From assembly GCA_023259675.1 (NCBI GenBank), contig JALRGT010000011.1, forward strand, positions 1-64,000: 64,000 nucleotides of DNA, given 5' to 3'. Of the stretch, positions 9,962-19,744 are shown one piece after another. Numbering within the stretch: position 1 is the stretch's first letter; each line of letters starts with the position of its first letter. The notes under the pieces are model-generated. The model ran no database searches, was not told the origin of the DNA, and was given only the letters and a program-made list of their open reading frames with translations. Source of the DNA: Flavobacterium sp. Its GTDB lineage: Bacteria; Bacteroidota; Bacteroidia; Flavobacteriales; Flavobacteriaceae. Made by a program: the position numbers and the translations under genes.

Positions 9962-11926
9962 ATGAAAACAAAGATAAATAGATATATAACATTAGCCCTT
10001 CTTATAATAGTGGGGGCTTCTTGTAGTGATGATTTCTTGGAGGAAAAGAAAAACTATGGTCTGTATGACGAAACTTTTTATCAAAATCAAGATCGTGTAG
10101 ATTGGTATATCAATAAATTATATTATAATTTTTATTTTGGATATAACACTCCAATTAAAACTGTGGTGGGATTACATACTGCAGATCAAGCAGGATTGAC
10201 AGAGGAAATAGGAGGAACTCAAAATTTGATCAATCCAAACGTTGAATATACGAATGCTAATGATGTACCAACAGGTTATTATGGGACTAAATTAGAGAAT
10301 AAGGTTAAAAATGAGCCCTATCACAGAATTAGAGATTGTAACTCTTTACTAGAAAACATTGACTCTAAGGGGTCGAGTCTTTCGCAAGAGTACCGTGATC
10401 GTGCAAAAGGACAAATGTATTATTTACGTGCCATTCAATATTTTGATTTAATGCGTACTTATGGAGGTGTGCCTATCGTAACTACAGTTCAAAATGCAAG
10501 TTCTACAGATGCATCAATACAGCTTCCTAGAGCCAGTGTTTCTGAAGTAGTTGCACAAATAGTTTCAGATTTAGATAATGCGGCAAGTTTATTACCGGGA
10601 CAATGGGACGCTCCTAATTATGGTCGTTTTACAAAAGGAGCAGCAATGGCTCAAAAATCTAGAGTACTATTAACTTTTGCAAGTCCATTGTTCAATAAAA
10701 ACTGGGATACTGATAATTCTCGTTGGGATGCTGCTTTACAAGCAGGATTAGCAGCAGAAACACAATTGTTGGCAGACGGTTTTGGTTTATATGGTAGTTC
10801 TGCTAAAGAATGGGCAGACATGTTTTTAATTAATAATGCTTTTTGCAAAGAGGCTATTACAGTTCAACTTTGTGCTGCAGGACAAGTAGGAACTATTAAT
10901 AATGGATGGGAGAATAGTATTCGTTTAATCAGTCAGGGTGGTACTGGTGCGCTTGAAGCTCCAAAAGAGATGATTGATTTGTTCCCTTTGAACAATGGTT
11001 TAAAACCAACTGTTGCCAATGGTTATGATTCGTTCCTTTTCTTTAAGAATCGTGATCCTAGATTTTACAGAACATTTGCGTTCACTGGTTCAAAATGGGG
11101 ATACAAAGAAAATACAGTACCCACTGTGTGGTCTTACAACTGGAAAGGTGCAGGAGCTACAGATTCTAGAAGTTTCAGTGATGGTAACCAAGAATCAAGT
11201 CCTGTTTTCGTTCGTAAAATGTCAAATCCAACGGCAACTAATGCAAGTTATGACTTGTCTGGTACTGATATTTTTGAATATCGCTTTGCAGAATTATTGT
11301 TGAATATCGCTGAATGTTATGCGGCCAAGGGTGATATTACTAATACTGTAGCTTATCTTGGTAAAGTGAGAAATCGTGTAGGTATTTCTTCTGCAAACAA
11401 TTATGGTTTAGGAACTTTAAGCGATAAATATGCAGCGATAAATGCAGCTTTATACGAGCGTAGAGTTGAATTGGCATACGAAGGGAAACGTTTTTATGAT
11501 GTTCAGCGTTGGATGCTTTACAATGATGATGCATTTGCTAATAACAATACTTGTGCAAAACTTGGTTTAGCACCTATCAACGGAACGCAACGTACCGGAT
11601 ATTATTTGCAGTATAATGTTGCAGATTCAGGTACTGCAGATCCTTTAGCAGCCCAACGTGCCGGAATTTCAGTAGATCCAGATAACGCTAATTTTGCAAC
11701 TCAAATACAAGCATTGGAAGATTTTTACACTAATAATTTAGTTGTGGTACCTTTAGATACGCCTATGGATAATGTTAATGGTGCTGCAGTTCAAATAGAC
11801 TGGAAATCAAGATATTATATAATGGGATTGCAAACTAGTACTTTAACGCAAAATACATGGTTAAGACAAACAATAGGTTGGGAAGATGCCTTTGGTTCTG
11901 ATGGAACTTATGATTTTCAACAATAA
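9962..11926 (+). CDS. SusD/RagB-family surface glycan-binding lipoprotein
   Basis: A 654-residue lipoprotein. The N-terminus ends in a lipobox with Cys21 (VGASC), followed by acidic SDD residues that favour surface export in Bacteroidota. The SusD fold is supported by the N-terminal DFLEEK motif, the early RDCNSLLENID helix, the RAIQYFDLMRTYGGVPI TPR-like segment and the C-terminal block RRVELAYEGKRFYDVQRW typical of RagB/SusD. It caps the SusC channel and captures pectic oligosaccharides. It is encoded 19 bp after susC and followed by a terminator. Confidence 0.96.
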   Translation: MKTKINRYITLALLIIVGASCSDDFLEEKKNYGLYDETFYQNQDRVDWYINKLYYNFYFGYNTPIKTVVGLHTADQAGLTEEIGGTQNLINPNVEYTNANDVPTGYYGTKLENKVKNEPYHRIRDCNSLLENIDSKGSSLSQEYRDRAKGQMYYLRAIQYFDLMRTYGGVPIVTTVQNASSTDASIQLPRASVSEVVAQIVSDLDNAASLLPGQWDAPNYGRFTKGAAMAQKSRVLLTFASPLFNKNWDTDNSRWDAALQAGLAAETQLLADGFGLYGSSAKEWADMFLINNAFCKEAITVQLCAAGQVGTINNGWENSIRLISQGGTGALEAPKEMIDLFPLNNGLKPTVANGYDSFLFFKNRDPRFYRTFAFTGSKWGYKENTVPTVWSYNWKGAGATDSRSFSDGNQESSPVFVRKMSNPTATNASYDLSGTDIFEYRFAELLLNIAECYAAKGDITNTVAYLGKVRNRVGISSANNYGLGTLSDKYAAINAALYERRVELAYEGKRFYDVQRWMLYNDDAFANNNTCAKLGLAPINGTQRTGYYLQYNVADSGTADPLAAQRAGISVDPDNANFATQIQALEDFYTNNLVVVPLDTPMDNVNGAAVQIDWKSRYYIMGLQTSTLTQNTWLRQTIGWEDAFGSDGTYDFQQ

Positions 11927-11954
11927 GATTTCATAAAAATATGATGTTTATAGT

Positions 11955-11992
11955 ATCACCTGTATTTAGTAAAATAGATACAGGTGATTTAC
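11955..11992 (+). terminator. Terminator after susD
   Basis: ATCACCTGTAT (11955-11965) pairs perfectly with ATACAGGTGAT (11978-11988), with a 12-nt loop and a short T-rich tail. It separates susCD from the downstream enzymes. Confidence 0.7.
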
Positions 11993-12144
11993 TTTAAAAG
12001 CGATTTAATTCACCACTAAAAGAGTTGAAATTTATTTTCAAAACTGTTTGTTATATATGACTACAGGAATTGCAATGTCTTGTAAATTAACTCATTGTGA
12101 TGTATTCAAGTTTTTTTTAGAGCTATTAAATTTATTTTTGTTAT

Positions 12145-12180
12145 TTTGACAATTATTAAAGGGGTTTGGCATCATATTTG
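12145..12180 (+). promoter_or_regulatory. Possible promoter for the PL1 gene at 12307
   Basis: CATATTTG (12173-12180) matches TAnnTTTG at 7 of 8 positions, with TTTG at 12145-12148 as a -33-like element 24 bp upstream, slightly wider than the usual spacing. The call rests on position and partial consensus only. Confidence 0.3.
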
Positions 12181-12306
12181 TTTCTTTCCCGGCGTTGGGG
12201 AGTTCTTTTGATCTACTTAATTAATGCACTTAATTAATTAAAAAAGAAATAGACTGTATGATTATAAAGACAGATAATTTCTTTTATTAAACTATTTTAA
12301 TCACTT

Positions 12307-14007
12307 ATGAAAAAGTTAAAATTTATTTTATTTGGCCTAGTTTTAGGAATGGCTAACGGATATGCACAATACCCAAAAATTTCACCTGAAGTTCAGGCAA
12401 AAGAAAATGCGATTAAGGCAGAAGCTGAAAAGCTGTCCAATGAGGCTTGGGAAAAGGCTAAAATAATTGTTGAACAGCAAGAGCGAGAAGGAAAGCCTTT
12501 TATACCTTGGGCGTCTAGACCAACTGATTTGCCACAAGCTTCCATTCCTGCTTTTCCAGGTGCTGAAGGAGGAGGAATGTTTAGTTTTGGTGGACGTGGT
12601 GGTAAAGTTATTACCGTTACCAGTCTAGAAGATAGAGGGCCAGGTACTTTACGTGAGGCTCTTGAACAAGGTGGTGCTAGAATAATCGTCTTTAATGTTT
12701 CGGGAATTATTAGAATTAAAAGCCCATTAATTGTTCGTGCTCCTTATGTTACTATTGCTGGACAAACTGCTCCAGGAGACGGAATTTGTGTAGCTGGAGA
12801 AACCATCTGGATAGACACTCATGATGTAGTTATTAGACATATGCGTTTCCGTAGAGGAGAAACTTTTGTGGGGCGTAGAGATGATGCTATTGGAGGGAAT
12901 CCTGTAGGAAACATAATGATGGATCATATTTCAGGTACTTGGGGATTAGATGAGAACATGTCGTTTTACAGACATATGTATGCTGATGGAACAGGAGGTC
13001 CTGATAAGAAATTCGGAACCGTGAATGTTACGATTCAAAACAGTTTGTTTGCTGAAGGATTAGATACTTACAACCATGCTTTCGGTAGTACGTTAGGAGG
13101 AGAGAATTGTTCATTCATAAGAAATTTATGGTCAAGCAATACAGGAAGAAATCCATCCATTGGTTGGAACGGAATCTTTAATTTTGCTAATAATGTAATA
13201 TTTAACTGGGTTAACCGCTCTATTGATGGTGGTGATTACAGCGCTCAATACAACATTATCAATAATTATTTTAAACCAGGTCCAGCAACTAATCTGGACG
13301 AGCCTATTAGTTACCGAATTTTAAAACCAGAATCGGGCAGAAGTAAATTGCCTTATGTAGTTTTTGGGAGAGCTTATGTAAACGGAAACGTGGTTGAAGG
13401 AAACGAAAAAGTTTCTAAAGACAACTGGAATGGTGGAGTGCAAATGGAAAATAAAAAAGGAGAAGCAATGAGTTTAGAAGAGGCTTCCACATATTTTCCT
13501 AAGATGAGAGTAAATCAACCGATGCCAATGCCTTGGTTAAAAAAGTTCATGACAGCTGAAGAATCGTATGATTATGTACTCAAAAATGCTGGGGCTACAT
13601 TGCCTCTAAGAGACCCTGTAGATAGTCGAATCATTAGAGCAGTAAAAACGGGTAAACCGGAATATGTAAAAGGATTAGATCCGAAATCGTTTTACCAATT
13701 TGAACACCGAAGATTAGGTCCGGATTCCTATAAATTGGGAATTATTACGGATATCGCTCAAGTGGGAGGTTATCCTGAATACAAAGGAAAAGCATACAAG
13801 GATTCAGATAATGATGGTATGCCAGATGCTTGGGAGAAAAAACATGGTTTGAACCCCAAAGATGCTTCCGATGCCAATGGAGATATCAATGGTGATGGTT
13901 ATACCAATATTGAAAAATATATAAATGGAATCGATCCAACTCAACAAGTAGATTGGAAAGATTTAAATAATAATCATGAGACTCTAGCAAAAGCTTTGTT
14001 AGATTAA
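12307..14007 (+). CDS. PL1 family pectate lyase
   Basis: A 566-residue exported lyase. A signal peptide ends near residue 20 (NGYAQ), and a short helical stretch (about 25-70) precedes the beta-helix that starts at PAFPGAEGGG. Hallmarks include IIVFNVSGII, YVTIAGQTAPGDGI, the RHMRFRRG strand and NIMMDHISGTWGLDEN. The C-terminus carries a Ca-binding Asp-rich stretch (KDSDNDGMPDAWEKKHGLNP) followed by a dockerin-like DINGDGYTNIEKY. It is a close paralogue of the PL1 protein encoded at 14832. Predicted role: periplasmic or surface beta-elimination of galacturonan. A terminator follows, so it may be transcribed partly on its own. Confidence 0.93.
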   Translation: MKKLKFILFGLVLGMANGYAQYPKISPEVQAKENAIKAEAEKLSNEAWEKAKIIVEQQEREGKPFIPWASRPTDLPQASIPAFPGAEGGGMFSFGGRGGKVITVTSLEDRGPGTLREALEQGGARIIVFNVSGIIRIKSPLIVRAPYVTIAGQTAPGDGICVAGETIWIDTHDVVIRHMRFRRGETFVGRRDDAIGGNPVGNIMMDHISGTWGLDENMSFYRHMYADGTGGPDKKFGTVNVTIQNSLFAEGLDTYNHAFGSTLGGENCSFIRNLWSSNTGRNPSIGWNGIFNFANNVIFNWVNRSIDGGDYSAQYNIINNYFKPGPATNLDEPISYRILKPESGRSKLPYVVFGRAYVNGNVVEGNEKVSKDNWNGGVQMENKKGEAMSLEEASTYFPKMRVNQPMPMPWLKKFMTAEESYDYVLKNAGATLPLRDPVDSRIIRAVKTGKPEYVKGLDPKSFYQFEHRRLGPDSYKLGIITDIAQVGGYPEYKGKAYKDSDNDGMPDAWEKKHGLNPKDASDANGDINGDGYTNIEKYINGIDPTQQVDWKDLNNNHETLAKALLD

Positions 14008-14022
14008 TTCTAAATGTTTTTT

Positions 14023-14068
14023 AGCATCCTTATTTCAAAATATAAATTTGGTGTAAGGATGCTTTTTT
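14023..14068 (+). terminator. Terminator between PL1 and DUF3826
   Basis: AGCATCCTTA (14023-14032) pairs perfectly with TAAGGATGCT (14054-14063) and is followed by a T run. It is a hairpin inside the locus, so transcription of the downstream genes may be attenuated or driven by a separate start. Confidence 0.8.
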
Positions 14069-14105
14069 AAAAATTTAAAAAGTATAATCCTTTAAAAAAC
14101 AGATA

Positions 14106-14777
14106 ATGTCAATAAAAAAAATTAGTATAAGCTTGTTGTTTATAATGTTTGCATTTTGCAAAATGACAGCACAGCAATATGTAGATCCAGAGTATATAAA
14201 AGTAACTAACGAGCGTGCCGCTAAAATTGTTACAGAATTAGCATTGTCTAATGCTGAAACAGAAAAAGAGGTTACGGCAATTATCGCTCAGCAATATAGA
14301 AATTTAAGTAAAATTCAGGATGAAAGAGATGCTGATATTGAAAAAGTGAAAGCAGGCAGTTTATCAAAGGAAAAACAAAATGAAAAAATTGATAAGCTGA
14401 AAAAGAAAGCGGACAAACTGATTAGCAAACTTCATAAGTCTTATATCAAGCAATTGGGAACTCAATTAAATGAAGATAAAATCATTGAAGTTAAAGATGG
14501 AATGACTTATGGTGTTTTGCCAATAACTTATGCCGGGTATCAGGATATGTTGCCTAATTTAACCGAAGCGCAAAAAAAATACATTTATGATGCTTTGGTC
14601 GAAGCCAGAGAACATGCTATGGATGGTGGTTCTTCTAAAGAAAAGCACGGTTGGTTTGGGAAATACAAGGGAAGAATCAATAATTATTTGTCTGCTCAAG
14701 GTTATGATCTAAATAAAGAGAGTGCCGATTGGCATAAACGTGTTGAAGAAAGAGAAAAAAATAAATCAAAAAAATAG
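14106..14777 (+). CDS. Secreted DUF3826-family protein
   Basis: A 223-residue protein with a signal peptide (about 1-22, ending KMTAQ), a charged Lys/Glu-rich helical stretch with coiled-coil character (about 60-120), and a conserved C-terminal half (MTYGVLPITYAGYQDMLP; DGGSSKEKHGWFGKYKGRINNYL). This matches the DUF3826 family found in Bacteroidota pectin loci next to PL1 genes. No catalytic residues are assigned; a helper or binding role for the flanking PL1 enzymes is inferred from position only. It sits between two PL1 paralogues. Confidence 0.8.
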   Translation: MSIKKISISLLFIMFAFCKMTAQQYVDPEYIKVTNERAAKIVTELALSNAETEKEVTAIIAQQYRNLSKIQDERDADIEKVKAGSLSKEKQNEKIDKLKKKADKLISKLHKSYIKQLGTQLNEDKIIEVKDGMTYGVLPITYAGYQDMLPNLTEAQKKYIYDALVEAREHAMDGGSSKEKHGWFGKYKGRINNYLSAQGYDLNKESADWHKRVEEREKNKSKK

Positions 14778-14831
14778 TTTATTTTTTGCGTAACTAATCA
14801 ACGTACTATAAAATTCTTAACCATCATTTTC

Positions 14832-16541
14832 ATGAAATACAAATTCCAAAATACCACCTTGAAAAGAACTTTTATGTTAGTTGCTGCATGTTCTTTTTTT
14901 TCATCAGCTTATGCACAATATCCTGAAATTCCAGATGCATTACAGGCTAAAACTGACTCTGCTTGGGCAAAAGAAGATGCCCGTTTAGGGAAAATATGGA
15001 AAGATAATTTTCATATTATACAGGAACAGGCAAAACAGGGTCGTCCTTACATTCCGTGGGCAGCTTATCCAGCTGATCTTATAAAAGCAGATATTCCAGC
15101 TTTCCCGGGAGCAGAAGGAGGAGGAGCCTATACCCCAGGAGGAAGAAGTGGAAAAGTATTTGTGGTAACCAGCTTGGAAGATAGTGGGAAAGGTACTTTT
15201 AGAGAAGCTTGTGAGGCGGTTGGGGCAAGAATAATTGTTTTCAATGTTTCCGGAATTATTCATCTGAAAAGCCGTATCAGCATGCGTGCGCCTTATGTTA
15301 CCATTGCGGGACAAACGGCTCCCGGTGACGGGATTTGTATCGCTGGAGAAACTTTGGAAATAGACACCCACGACGTTATTATAAGACACATGCGTTTTCG
15401 CAGGGGCGCAACCGATGTGACTCGTAGAGATGATGCGCTAGGAGGAAATGTAATAGGAAATATTATAGTAGATCATTGCTCGGTAAGTTGGGGATTAGAT
15501 GAAAATATTTCATTGTATAGACACCAATTTCAAGCGAATGAAAAATCAAAGTTAGAAAAATTACCAGCGGTTAATGTAACCATTCAAAACACCATATCTT
15601 CGGAAGGTTTAGATACTTATAACCATGCATTCGGGAGTACTATAGGAGGTTTAAATAGTACCTTTATTCGTAATTTATGGGCAGATAACATTTCTAGAAA
15701 CCCATCAATTGGAATGTATGGTAGTTTTAATTTTGTAAATAATGTTTTATTTAATTGGTGGAATCGTTCCTTGGATGGTGGCGATTACCGTTCAATGTTT
15801 AATATTATTAACAACTATTACAAACCGGGACCAATCACTCCCAAGGATCAGCCGATTCGTTACAGAGTCTTAAAACCGGAATCGGGTTATATGAAGCCAA
15901 AAACATTTGGTAGAGCTTATGTTTCTGGGAATTATATAGATGGAGCTCCTGAAGTTACTGCCGACAATTGGAATGGCGGAATTCAATTGGAAGACCTTTC
16001 ATTGGAACAATCGAAAGACTATTTAGAATATATCAAACAAGATAAACCATTCGCAATGCCGCAGTTTAAAATAATGAAGGCAGAAGAAGCTTATGAATTT
16101 GTATTGAATAATGTGGGTGCAACTTTGCCTAAAAGAGATGCTGTTGATAAACGAATTATCAAACAAGTACGTACCGGAAAAATTGAGGTGAAAGACGGTT
16201 TAGAAAATACAATTGGGAAAGAATATATCAAAAGAAGATTGCCTGCCGATTCGTATAAAAAAGGTATCATAACTAGCCCGGCTCAAGTAGGAGGATATCC
16301 TGATTATAAAGGGAAAGCTTATAAAGATTCAGATAATGACGGTATTCCGGATAATTGGGAAAAGAAATACGGTTTAAATCCAAATGATGCCTCTGATGCA
16401 AACAAAGATTTAAACGGAGATGGATATACCAATATCGAGAAATATTTTAATGGAATTGATCCAACTCAAAAAACAGATTGGACAAAAACAGAAAATAATA
16501 CTGATACTTTGGCTCAATTGTCAAAAGGATTATTGCAATAA
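14832..16541 (+). CDS. PL1 family pectate lyase, paralogue of the enzyme at 12307
   Basis: A 569-residue exported lyase with the same layout as the enzyme encoded at 12307: signal peptide (ending SSAYAQ), N-terminal helices, PL1 beta-helix beginning PAFPGAEGGGAYTPGGRSG, IVFNVSGII, YVTIAGQTAPGDGI, and a C-terminal Ca-binding stretch (KDSDNDGIPDNWEKKYGLNP). It differs in surface loops, for example VDHCSVSWGLDEN where the other has MDHISGTWGLDEN, suggesting a duplicated pair specialised for different methylation or branching patterns (inference). It is 54 bp after the DUF3826 gene. Confidence 0.93.
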   Translation: MKYKFQNTTLKRTFMLVAACSFFSSAYAQYPEIPDALQAKTDSAWAKEDARLGKIWKDNFHIIQEQAKQGRPYIPWAAYPADLIKADIPAFPGAEGGGAYTPGGRSGKVFVVTSLEDSGKGTFREACEAVGARIIVFNVSGIIHLKSRISMRAPYVTIAGQTAPGDGICIAGETLEIDTHDVIIRHMRFRRGATDVTRRDDALGGNVIGNIIVDHCSVSWGLDENISLYRHQFQANEKSKLEKLPAVNVTIQNTISSEGLDTYNHAFGSTIGGLNSTFIRNLWADNISRNPSIGMYGSFNFVNNVLFNWWNRSLDGGDYRSMFNIINNYYKPGPITPKDQPIRYRVLKPESGYMKPKTFGRAYVSGNYIDGAPEVTADNWNGGIQLEDLSLEQSKDYLEYIKQDKPFAMPQFKIMKAEEAYEFVLNNVGATLPKRDAVDKRIIKQVRTGKIEVKDGLENTIGKEYIKRRLPADSYKKGIITSPAQVGGYPDYKGKAYKDSDNDGIPDNWEKKYGLNPNDASDANKDLNGDGYTNIEKYFNGIDPTQKTDWTKTENNTDTLAQLSKGLLQ

Positions 16542-16579
16542 TTTTAATTAAAACGGTAATTAGTAAATTTTATTACATC

Positions 16580-19500
16580 GTGAATTCTATTCCATTTAAA
16601 AATATAATAACCTTTTATAAAGACAAACTGCTTTTATGCAGTTTGGCTTTGTTTTTTTTGATTTATAAAGGAACGGCACAAGAGAATTTTCCAGATATAA
16701 CCAAAAATGCTAAAGGTGGAATTTCCTATACGACAGATCAATTAGGGAATCAGATTCCTGATTTTTCGTATGCAGGTTATATGGCCTCAGAAAAAGCAAT
16801 TCCGAATGTCGACAATAAAATTTTTGTTCCAAAACAGGAGCAAGATGCCACTCAAAAGATACAAGCCGCAATTGATTATGTAAGTAATTTGAAACGCAAT
16901 AAATCGGGTTTTAGAGGTGCGGTTCTTTTGGATAAAGGAATTTTTAAAGTTAGTGGTACTTTATATATCAAAACTTCGGGTGTGGTATTGCGAGGAAGTG
17001 GAAACGATGATAATGGGACAATAGTACTTGGAACGGGAATAAAAAGAGAATCTGTAATCAGGGTTCTAGGAGTTGATGATAAAAAATTGGGAGATACTTT
17101 TGAATTGGCAACTTCTTATACGCCACTTGGAGCGCAAAAAATTCAATTGAAAAATGCAGTAAAATTAAAACTATCGGATGAAATCATTATCAGCAAACCT
17201 TTGACCGATAACTGGATTAAAGAATTGAAGATGGATGATTTTGGAGCAGAAACGGGTTGGATCAGTTGGAAAAAAAATGACTGGGATATCACTTGGAATA
17301 GAGTAGTAACCAATGTTAATGGAAATGAGGTGACTTTAAACGCTCCATTGACCATGGCTTTGGATGCGGCGTATGGAGATGCAAAAGTGACTTCATATAC
17401 TTGGGCTGGTAGAATCGAAAATATTGGAATCGAAAATATTTTGATTAAATCAACTTATAACGCTTCAAATCCAAAAGATGAAGAACATAGATGGCAAGCG
17501 ATTAGTATCGAAAACATCAAAAATGCTTGGGTGAGACAAGTCAATTTTAAACACTTTTCGGGAGGTGCTGTTTCAATTTTAAAATCTGCGCAACAAATTA
17601 CGGTGGAAGACTGTATTGCTACCGAACCCATTTCGGAAATTGCGGGTTTCAGAAGACATACTTTTTATACGGAAGGCCAACAAACCTTGTTTCAACGTTG
17701 TTACTCCGAATATGGGTATCATGATTTTGCTGTGGGCGGTTTTGGGACTACAGGTCCCAATGCATTTGTTCAATGCGAATCGTTTATGCCTTTCAATAAT
17801 AGTGGCGCCATTGGCAGTTGGGCAACTGGAGTTCTTTTTGATGTTTCTTATATAGATGGGCATGCTTTAAGTTATAATAACCGTGGGCAAAATGGTAGAG
17901 GTGCCGGTTGGACAGCGGCTAATAGTGTGATTTGGGAAACATCCGCTTCTAAAATAGAATGTTACAATCCACCAACGGCACAAAACTGGGCTTTTGGCGT
18001 ATGGGGAGGTATAATGGAAGGAAACGGGCATTGGAAAGAGGTAAACGGTCATATTAGTCCGAGAAGTTTATTCTACGCACAGTTAGGAAATCGGTTCGAA
18101 AAACTTCCCGTTAATCCTTACGTTTATGATTTAGGCTCCGAACCTTCTTCAAGTCCAACAGTAGAAGTAGCCCAAGAATTAACCAAAAATGCTGTTGCTC
18201 CAAAAGAAAGTTTAGTTGAATGGATTGCTGAAGTTTCTAAATTAAATCCAATTAATACTAATGCTAAAGGAATTAAAAGTGCTAATGATTTAAGAATCGA
18301 TGCAACCGAAATTATTGATAATAAAGCTAAAGTAACAACTAAAAAAGGTTGGCTTACTTTTGACGGAAAACTGATTGCAGGGAAACAAACGAATGTGATG
18401 TGGTGGAGAGGAAGTCTTCGGGATAGTGATGTTTCGAAATCATCGCCGCACATAACAAGATTTGTACCTGGTCGAAGAGGTACAGGGCTAACAGATAATA
18501 TCAAGGAAGTAGTGGATTATTTGGGGGCCAATAATATGGTTGCCCTGGAACATAATTACGGATTGTGGTACGAACGAAGAATGGACGATCACGAACGTGT
18601 TCGCCGTTTTGATGCCGATGTTTGGCCACCATTCTACGAACAACCTTTTGCTAGAAGCGGTCAAGATTTGGCTTGGGATCAATTGAGCAAATACGATTTA
18701 ACCAAATTCAATGATTGGTATTGGGATCGTTTGGCCCGTTTTGCCAATTTAGCGGAAGCCAACGGACAATTGTTGGTCAACCAACAATATTTTCAGCATA
18801 ATATAATCGAAGCAGGAGCACATTGGTCCAGCTCTCCTTGGCGTTCAGCCAATAATATTAATCAAACTGGATTTCCAGAGCCGCCGCCTTATGCAGGTGA
18901 TAAGCGAATTTTTATGGCGGAACAATTTTATGATGTTACCAATCCGGCGAGAAGAAAATTACATCAAGGATTCATTCGTAAAAGTTTAGAAAATTTTCAA
19001 AATAACAGCAACGTCATTCAGTTGACGAGTGCCGAATATACAGGTCCGCTTCACTTTATGCAATTTTGGTTGGATGAAGTTCAAAAATGGGAAGACGAAA
19101 CAGGTAAAAACGGAATCATCGGTTTGAGCGCTACCAAAGATGTTCAAGACGCCATTTTAAATGATGCAAAAAGAGTCAAAACGGTTGATGCTATTGACAT
19201 TCGTTATTGGTTTTACAAAGAGGATGGAACGGCTTATGCTCCTGAAGGAGGAAAAAATCTAGCGCCTCGTCAGCATGCACGCCAAATGAAAACGGGCAAA
19301 GAAACAGACGACCAAGTATATCGCGCCGTTCGGGAATACCGAGAAAAATATCCAAATAAAGTAATCTTATATTCTACGGATGGGTCGTCACGATTTGGAT
19401 GGGCAGCTTTAATGGGTGGAGCTTCTTTGCCCTCTTTGCCTAAAATTGATTTGCCAGCATTTTATTCGGCTATCCCGATGATGAAATTGGTTTCAGGAAC

Positions 19501-19738
19501 TACTTTTTCGGATGCTATCTGGAAATTAGAGAATAAAGGCGAAAGCTATTTGTTTTATAAAAAAGACAATCAAGATATTATTTTGGATTTATCTGCTTAC
19601 AAAGGCCACTTTGAGGTGTACGAAATAAATTCCGAAACTGGAAAAACAGCCCTCTTAGAAACTATTTCAGGAGGAAAAACAATAACATTCTCCAAAGAAA
19701 AATTAAAAGATAAAATACTATTTATACACAAAAAATAA
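16580..19738 (+). CDS. Beta-helix protein with C-terminal DUF6298-type domain
   Basis: A 1052-residue protein starting at GTG 16580 (signal anchor around residues 13-33, LLLCSLALFFLIYKGTAQ). The N-terminal half is a pectate-lyase-like right-handed beta-helix (about 85-480: ATQKIQAAIDYV, VVLRGSG, GGAVSILKSAQQITVEDC). After a linker (about 520-580) a second domain (about 600-960) contains GLWYERRMDDHERVRR, TSAEYTGPLHFMQFWLDEV, IDIRYWFYKEDGTAY and VILYSTDGSSRFGWAA, which suggests a TIM-barrel-like catalytic domain of the DUF6298 type. Activity is unassigned. It precedes the GH140 gene by 6 bp, implying shared substrate (RG-II side chains). Confidence 0.75.
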   Translation: MNSIPFKNIITFYKDKLLLCSLALFFLIYKGTAQENFPDITKNAKGGISYTTDQLGNQIPDFSYAGYMASEKAIPNVDNKIFVPKQEQDATQKIQAAIDYVSNLKRNKSGFRGAVLLDKGIFKVSGTLYIKTSGVVLRGSGNDDNGTIVLGTGIKRESVIRVLGVDDKKLGDTFELATSYTPLGAQKIQLKNAVKLKLSDEIIISKPLTDNWIKELKMDDFGAETGWISWKKNDWDITWNRVVTNVNGNEVTLNAPLTMALDAAYGDAKVTSYTWAGRIENIGIENILIKSTYNASNPKDEEHRWQAISIENIKNAWVRQVNFKHFSGGAVSILKSAQQITVEDCIATEPISEIAGFRRHTFYTEGQQTLFQRCYSEYGYHDFAVGGFGTTGPNAFVQCESFMPFNNSGAIGSWATGVLFDVSYIDGHALSYNNRGQNGRGAGWTAANSVIWETSASKIECYNPPTAQNWAFGVWGGIMEGNGHWKEVNGHISPRSLFYAQLGNRFEKLPVNPYVYDLGSEPSSSPTVEVAQELTKNAVAPKESLVEWIAEVSKLNPINTNAKGIKSANDLRIDATEIIDNKAKVTTKKGWLTFDGKLIAGKQTNVMWWRGSLRDSDVSKSSPHITRFVPGRRGTGLTDNIKEVVDYLGANNMVALEHNYGLWYERRMDDHERVRRFDADVWPPFYEQPFARSGQDLAWDQLSKYDLTKFNDWYWDRLARFANLAEANGQLLVNQQYFQHNIIEAGAHWSSSPWRSANNINQTGFPEPPPYAGDKRIFMAEQFYDVTNPARRKLHQGFIRKSLENFQNNSNVIQLTSAEYTGPLHFMQFWLDEVQKWEDETGKNGIIGLSATKDVQDAILNDAKRVKTVDAIDIRYWFYKEDGTAYAPEGGKNLAPRQHARQMKTGKETDDQVYRAVREYREKYPNKVILYSTDGSSRFGWAALMGGASLPSLPKIDLPAFYSAIPMMKLVSGTTFSDAIWKLENKGESYLFYKKDNQDIILDLSAYKGHFEVYEINSETGKTALLETISGGKTITFSKEKLKDKILFIHKK

Positions 19739-19744
19739 TTTGAA

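Larger units (their letters stand above)
11927..12306. other. Intergenic region between susD and PL1
   Basis: A 380-bp gap with a terminator hairpin at its start and a possible promoter near 12173. An ACTTAATTAAT-type word occurs twice near 12215-12240. No coding sequence is supported. Confidence 0.65.
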
